Positions 58,276 through 64,000 of a DNA stretch of 64,000 nt are shown one piece after another. The position numbers and the translations under genes are program-made. Position 1 is the first letter of the stretch. Each line of letters opens with the position of its first letter. Below the pieces are notes generated by a model that made no database searches, had not been told where the DNA came from, and was given only the letters and a program-made list of their open reading frames with translations. The DNA is taken from positions 6,441,501 through 6,505,500 of the forward strand of contig JAEOAD010000015.1 of the NCBI GenBank assembly GCA_036365145.1. The letters run 5' to 3'. This DNA comes from Orientallactaga sibirica. Taxonomy: Eukaryota; Chordata; Mammalia; Rodentia; Dipodidae.

Positions 58276-59490
58276 AGTTTGACCTGGCTGGCCAAATTTA
58301 AGGCTTTCAATGTGCATTGTTGAATATCTGCACTGGTGATTTCTTTCTCTCCCATTGAACTGCATGCAGTGTAGCTTTTTCTAGCTTTCTGTCAGCTGGT
58401 CTACACAGATGAAGTTTTCAGCTCAGCTCCAGCAGGATTTCTCAGTGACCTTGCAGCCCAAGTATGTGGAATCTTCAGCAATAGGGTCTTACTATCTATT
58501 CCTGATGGGAAACCAAAGGCTTTGGCAATGACCTGTAATGTTATGGTGGCATCAAGGACCTCCCTGGCCAACAACTCTCTGGAAGATATCCTGTCCCTGG
58601 CACTGAAAAATTTCTAATAACAATATATGGCATCAGGTTGTTCCATTGTCCAAAAAAGTAGGTTTCTATATGACTTATTCATACACTCTTAGATTTTGAT
58701 AAGCCTTCCCCCCAACTTTCCTTTACTCAATCTTATCAACTGACTTCACTTAGGACTTTTCACCTCCATTAATCTGTTCTTCTACTTGCATATGCACAAT
58801 ACAATCTTATTAAGTCCCCCCTTCCCTTTATATTTCCCTTATATCCCCTTTCTAGCTTACTGGCCTCTGCTACAGAGGTTTTTTTTTTTTTTGTTTTTCG
58901 AGGTAGGGTCTCACTCTGATCCAGGCAGACCTGGAATTAACTATGTAGTCTCAGGGTGGCCTCGAACTCTTGGTGATCCTCCTACCTCTGCCTCCTGAGT
59001 GCTGGGATTAAAGGTGTGCGCCACCATGCCCGGCTGCTACAGAGTTTTATTCCTACTCACATAGAAGTCCAATCATTTGTAGTTAGGATCCACGTATGAA
59101 AGAGAACATGTGATGTTTGGCTTTCTGGGCCTGGATTACCTCACTAAGTATAATCCTTTCCAGATCCGTCCATTTTCCAGCTAATTTCATAACTTCGTTT
59201 TTCTTTACTGCTGAGTAGAACTCCATTGTATAAATATGCCACATCTTCATTATCCACTCATCAGTTGAGGGACATCTAGGCCGGTTGCCTTTCCTACCTA
59301 TTGTAAATAGAGTGGCAATAAACATGGTCGAGCAAGTATCTGTAAAGTAGTGAAATGAGTCCTTAGGATATACGCCTAGGAGTGGTATAGCTGGGTCATA
59401 TGGTAGATCTATATTTAGCTGTCTCAGGTACCTCCATACTGATTTCCACAATGGGCGAACTAGATCGCATTCCCACCAACAGTGTAGTAG
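58276..59490 (-). mobile_element. Antisense L1 3' portion
   Basis: 3' UTR 58276-58869 and ORF2 3' part 59036-59490, interrupted by B1 58870-59035, which is flanked by the direct repeat 'gctacagag'. It lacks the extreme 3' end (left) and everything upstream of the last ORF2 segment. Confidence 0.85.
59083..59490 (-). pseudogene. L1 ORF2 C-terminal remnant
   Basis: The open frame contains [33 protein letters not shown] and KMWHIYTMEFYSAVKKN, the conserved C-terminal Cys region and tail of L1 ORF2p. About 130 residues survive, and the frame runs in from unrelated repeat sequence at its 5' side. No reverse transcriptase domain is present. Confidence 0.88.
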
Positions 59491-60246
59491 GGAAGCCAGG
59501 AGGACTTTTTTTCTCTTTGGTTGTGACTCTCTTGTTTCAGACCGCACATTGATTTCTTGGTTTCTGGGTCTCTGTGTCTTCTCTAATCAGGAAGACAGGT
59601 AACTGACCAGAAGACCAAAGTAAAACACATTAGAAGTGTCTCAACTATCTCCATTGGCCTTGTGATCTGGGATCAGGGACCAAAATATTGGCCTTTTAGC
59701 TCCAGTGAATCCAGTAGGCTTTCACTTCTACATAGGTTATTAAAACACTTAGAAAGGAAGTTACTTCAGCCATGAAGGGTATACTTATATAGCACATTTG
59801 ATTAGTGAAACAGATTTAGTTAAAGAATGACACAAAAGGGCTAGAGAGATGGTTTAGCGGTTTAGGCGCCTGCCTGCTAAGCCTAAGAACGCCAGTTCCA
59901 GTCTCCAGGTCCCACGTTTAGACAGATGCAAAGTGACACAAGGGCGCAATGCCACACTTGCTCACAAGGGGGTGCACACACCTGGAGTTCGTTCACAGTA
60001 GCTGAGAGGCTGCTGGCACGCCCATTCTCTGTCTCCCTCTCTGTCTCCCCCCCCCCAAAAAAAAACAATACAGAATGACACAATAGCTTAGTCATTTTGG
60101 CTAACATCTAAATTTAGTTGTCCTGTGACAGCGTAGACCATATCTGAAGTATAGAAAGTAGGCATGCTTATCCACACATCTAAACCAGTTAGTTTAACTT
60201 AGAAACTGTCAGGTAAAGACAGGTTAGATGGCATAACATCTTGGCA

Positions 60247-60282
<36 letters not shown>

Positions 60283-61009
60283 GTAGGGTCTCACTGTAGC
60301 TCAGGCTGACCTAGAATTCACTATGTAGTCTCAGGGTGGCCTTTAACTCCTGGAGATCCTCCTACCTCTGCCTCCCGAGTGCTGGGATTAAAGGCATGCG
60401 CCACCATGCCCGGCTGGCACCTATGTTTGAAAACATGTTTGATTAGTTTATATACCTGTGTGGGTACCATTTACCCAGGGAAGGTTGGAAACAGTAGCAG
60501 ACTTTGAAATCATTTTTCCTTTTGAACACTTTAATTTTTTTTTTATTTTATTTATGCCAGGGGCATATGAACGCCAGATGCATGTGCCCCCTTGTGCAGC
60601 TTATGTGGGTACTGGAGAAAAGCCATCTCTCCAGCCCAACACTTTAATTTTTTATTTTATTTATGTGGGGGGGGGCGGAGAAAGAGAGAGAGAAAGAGAA
60701 TGGGCATGCCAGGGCCTTCACCTGCTGTAAAATTCACTCTAGACACATGTGCCACCTGTGCATCTGGCTTACATGGGTATTGGGGAATCAAACCTGGGTA
60801 CTTCAGCTTTGCAGGAAAACACTTTAACTGCTAAGCCATCCTTCCAGCCTTCAAATTATTTTTCTCAGCTAAAGACCATTTGTTTGAGCATGAGACTATA
60901 TCCTGGAGCATGGAATATATCTTAAGAACAAGTAAATTTACTTATGAGCATAAATAAATTTACTTATGAGCAATGAATTTGAGATACCAGAAATGAGACA
61001 GTTACTTAG
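59491..61009. repeat. Unclassified repeat, copy A
   Basis: Shares ordered blocks with 62377-63170: 'gggaagcc..gagga', 'gactctc.tgtt', 'aggtaact', 'accaaaatattgg', 'gaatgacacaatag', and 'gataccaaaaatga'-type endings. It contains a long DIP+ (59837-60065), B1- (60258-60418) and DIP- pieces (60550-60850). The right edge abuts an LTR. Confidence 0.6.
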
Positions 61010-61414
61010 TGTAAGGTTCGGGAGTGACCATGCAAACCACTCTGAGGCAATCAAGCTTTTATTCAAGAAAAGCACGAGCTGCCAGGGCTGCCTTACAAGA
61101 GAGGAGCACAGCCTACCTGAGTTCCTCAGGTAGTGGGCTTTATAGGGTCAATTGGGGTAAGGTGAGGAAAGGAAGAGCTTGAACAAGAAAGGTTCCTTTA
61201 GGGGAGATCTAAGATAGCCAAGTTGTGACATCAGAACAGCAACCAGGTGATTTACAAAATAAGGGGCCAGGAAACCATGACCTGGGCATTGTTGGCAGGG
61301 AGGGGATAATGGCTGGGCAGATTCTTGAGGAATGTGGATAATCCACTTCCTTCTGTATCTGTTTCCATCCAGCTGTCCTTGGTGACTCCATTTTGGGACC
61401 TGTCAGACCTAACA
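61010..61414 (-). mobile_element. LTR of a second ERV family
   Basis: About 405 bases. On the - strand it starts TGTTAGG and ends CCTTACA, with AATAAA ('cttgaataaaagcttg') about 55 bases before the end. A purine-rich 'aaaaggctggaa' lies immediately upstream on the - strand, like a polypurine tract, so this looks like a 3' LTR. No matching target duplication is visible (CTTAG left, TTCCA right). Confidence 0.65.
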
Positions 61415-62376
61415 TTCCAGCCTTTTGTTAATGATAAGAGACAAAGGTTAATTTCTTCGTGCTGACCATAGAGGCAATGAGTTCTTGGATAGGCTGGATA
61501 ATGTGGTCGATGGGTCTTCCTTCAGGGCAGGTGATGAGGCAGTTCCATGATGGCTAGAGGTGGCAGAGTGGTGAGGTCCATAGTGAGTATGCTCCGTCAG
61601 CACCAATGTAGCATGATGTTATGACTTGGTCCTGAATGAAACAGAGACTTCCTTACCATCCCTGTATTGAGCTGGCTTCGGGGCAGCCACTGGTGATATC
61701 TGTTATAGAGAAGGTCAGGGAGATGGGCTTTCTGCACCTAGTGAGAGGACGGAAGGAAGAATTAAGGAGCTTGTTATCCTTGTCAACAGCTATGACATCA
61801 AAATGCCAGGTGCAAGGGGAGAATGAGCACTCAGAAGCGAGGGATAAAGGGCTTGGGGCAGGAGAGAGGAGGCAGAGGGGCATCAGTGTATTTAAGAGGA
61901 ACATTCTGGAATCGGGAAAAATAGAAACTCGAGAGAGTTTAAGTTTTAGAGTGTCCTTTGGGGTGTAGATGTACTTATACCTGGATGAAATAGGGTAAGG
62001 CTTAAGGAAGGAGGGGGCCTGAGGAATAGCTCTGATTCTGGCTACAGCAAGTGGAGGAGCTCTGGGGTCAGGGTAGGGGAAGTTAATCAGGAACAGGAAG
62101 AGGCATAAGGCATAATTTAATGTTAGAGTTAGAGACAGCATCAAATAGGGGAGTCTATTAGTTTGAATCTTTGTTGATATTGTATTGTATTTGCTTGTAT
62201 TGTATTTTTTAGTTATATTTTCTTACTGGGTGATTAAGACCATGTAGGCTGCCAGAATTAACTATATATTTTAGAGGTCAGTAATGGTGCTATTAAGAGA
62301 GACTTTTAGGGACTCACCATTGTCATCTGCTAGGATAAGTCAAGGCCATGCTGACCAAGTGGCCCTCCCTCTTTTG
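61415..62376 (-). mobile_element. Probable ERV internal region next to the LTR
   Basis: Non-SINE sequence between the polypurine-like tract and repeat copy B. The position just upstream of a 3' LTR is where env normally lies. One open frame of moderate length is present; similarity to a named env could not be confirmed by eye. Confidence 0.4.
61653..62141 (-). other. Unidentified ORF with signal-peptide-like start
   Basis: ATG at 62141-62139, about 162 codons. The first 20 residues are hydrophobic (Leu/Phe-rich) and are followed by a proline-rich stretch, as in a secreted or membrane protein signal sequence. Later it has a few cysteines and a Ser/Pro-rich middle. I do not recognise the protein. 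Its place before a 3' LTR makes an env remnant (surface-subunit N terminus) the leading guess; chance is possible in a frame this size. Confidence 0.3.
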
Positions 62377-63170
62377 GGAAGCCTAGAGGACTGATTTTCC
62401 TCCAATGTGACTCTCCTGTTGCAAATACACTGACTTGGAATTCATCTCTGGGTCTCCATATCCTCTCTGATCCAGAAGATAGGTAACTTACCAGAGGCTA
62501 GAAGTTAGCACTGTCCCATCATCTCCTGTGGCCTTCTGACCTAGGGGCAGGAACCAAAATATTGGTTATCCTTTTAACTCCAATGTTTCCAATTGATTTT
62601 GGCTTCTACATATGGTTATTAATCACTCAGAGAGACTATACATATCTGATTAGCAAGACAGATTAGTTAAAAAGGTATAGAACATATCTGGTTAGCAAAG
62701 CAGATCTGGTTAGAGAATGACACAATAGTTTAAAATCATCCTGATTAGTATGTAAGTTTAGTTGTCAGTTGACAGTGTAAGGTATATCTGGAACATAAGT
62801 GTATGCATTCTAGCTTTTAAGTATCTGTCAGTTATAAGTATAGGCAGAACATTTTAGTAGCCCTGAAAATAATATTTTATCAATTATGTTATCAGTAGCT
62901 TTAAGGCAATTGATTTAATATAGAAATTGTATGCCAGGCAAAAAGACAAGACAGTATAAAAACTTGGCATCTGTATTTGAAAACAACTTTGGGTAGTCTA
63001 TATACCAGCATAAGTACCAGTTACTTCCACAAATGGAAGCAGAACAGCATTTTAAGATTATTTTTCTAGGACAGGAAATATGTCTTAAGTATCAATATTT
63101 TAAAAATCTTTTTTAAAGTATCAATATTTTTATAAGCAGTGAACTTAAGATACCAAAAATGACACCATTA
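62377..63170. repeat. Unclassified repeat, copy B
   Basis: Diverged match to 59491-61009 in the same orientation. It begins 'gggaagcctagaggact' and ends near 'gataccaaaaatgacac', then continues about 130 bases beyond the point where copy A meets the LTR. Confidence 0.6.
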
Positions 63171-63314
63171 ATTAAGTTAAACCTTGATTGAGACTGATTA
63201 TACATAGCTAAAGAATAAAATAAAGTTTGGTTATTGTTGAGTTAAGCAAGCCCAATTTTAACATACATTAGAGACATTTTTTTAAATAAGTACCTTTTAC
63301 CATTGAACAATTAA

Positions 63315-63572
63315 AATTTTTTTATTATTTTATTTATTTTTGGAGAGAGACACAGAGAGAGACAGACAGAGAGGGAGACAGAGGTGGGCGCACCAGCAGT
63401 CTCTCAGCTGCTGTGAACGAAATCTAGATGTGTGCACCCTCTTGTGGTCAAGTGCGGCATTGCGCCCTTGCGTCACTTTGCATCTGGCTAAACATGGGAC
63501 CTGGAGATTGGAACCGGGTTCTTAGGCTTAGCAGGCAGGCGCCTTAACTGCTAAGCCATCTCTCCAGCCCCC
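63315..63572 (-). repeat. Long-variant DIP SINE
   Basis: Antisense and well preserved, with the 'tggtcaagtgcggcattgcg' segment. Confidence 0.88.
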
Positions 63573-64000
63573 ATTGAACAATTTTAATGCTTAACTAAAG
63601 AAATGTTTATGACTGTTATATGAAGCTTAGACAAACTATATTAACATTTTTTTATATACAGTGGATTTCCCTAAGACATGGGGAGCTTCCTCAGTTTTCC
63701 TAAGAACAAGATTCCAATAAGTTACTTTTTATAAGACTAAGATTATAACCTTATTGATAATCACCCAGCAAAACTAGCATTAACAAGACAAGAACCATCA
63801 TAAAATTGCAGAGTTTTAGCCAGGCATGGTGATGTATGCTTATTGATAGCCAAAACATCTTATACTTTGTATAAACCAAATTATAATACTTTGATCTCTG
63901 GAGAAGTCTGATATTAACAAAAAGTAGGTTCACATATTTAAGGCACATGAGGCTACAAAGAGTAAACTGTGAACAAAAGATCTGCTGACAGAATTTAAAA
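63573..64000. other. AT-rich end of window, nothing recognised
   Basis: Only a B1 head stub near 63820-63840 ('agccaggcatggtgatg'). Confidence 0.5.

Larger units (their letters stand above)
15138..64000 (+). other. ATAD2B: ATAD2B intron 1 (inferred, continues past window)
   Basis: Everything right of the exon 1 donor. I looked for the expected second exon (the region beginning around VEVDGSLSD in the mammalian protein) and did not find it on the + strand. Intron 1 therefore appears to exceed 48 kb here, swollen by L1, ERV and SINE insertions and a tandem duplication. Confidence 0.65.

Overview
This window is mammalian nuclear DNA from a rodent. It is very rich in SINEs and holds only one recognisable coding exon. 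Three SINE classes dominate. The first is B1 (7SL-derived). The second is a tRNA-derived SINE whose head reads 'ggctggagagatggcttag'; I read it as the DIP family of the B2 superfamily. The third is a few old B4/ID-like copies. B1 together with the DIP-like SINE suggests a dipodoid rodent (jerboa or relative). That is inference from repeat type, not a database match.

Genes. A CpG island at about 14.4-15.3 kb carries the promoter, 5' UTR and first coding exon of ATAD2B on the + strand (ATG 14926, splice donor after 15137). The rest of the window, to 64000, appears to be ATAD2B intron 1; I found no further ATAD2B exon. The coding exon reads out of frame over its last 35 bases because one G seems to be missing from a G run at 15100-15103. 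A second CpG island at about 5.99-6.66 kb has a consensus splice donor on the - strand. It is probably the promoter and non-coding first exon of the divergent neighbour, which is UBXN2A in other mammals (inferred from synteny only).

Layout. 1-14 kb: SINE clusters around the second CpG island. 14.4-15.3 kb: ATAD2B promoter and exon 1. 18.2-24.9 kb: an antisense L1 broken up by SINEs and by a truncated betaretrovirus-like provirus (21.3-23.3 kb, - strand: one LTR, primer-binding site, a leader with a CACGTG array, and a partial broken gag). 25.5-38.0 kb: a nearly identical direct tandem duplication of about 6.2 kb, with about 50 bases of filler at the junction. Each copy contains an LTR nested in an opposite-facing LTR of the same family, plus a solo LTR. 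38.3-39.5 kb and 58.3-59.5 kb: two more antisense L1 3' ends. 59.5-63.2 kb: an LTR and internal sequence of another ERV, flanked by two copies of an unclassified repeat. The remainder is dense SINEs, microsatellites and short unique intron sequence.

Nothing here works as an operon or multi-gene system. The most interesting signals are structural or regulatory: the frameshifted ATAD2B exon, the E-box array in the provirus leader (which in host sense also looks like a row of splice sites), the membrane-anchor-like extension ahead of the Gag myristoylation start, the recent tandem duplication, and the LTR-in-LTR palindrome. SINE boundaries are read by eye and are good to about 10-20 bases.
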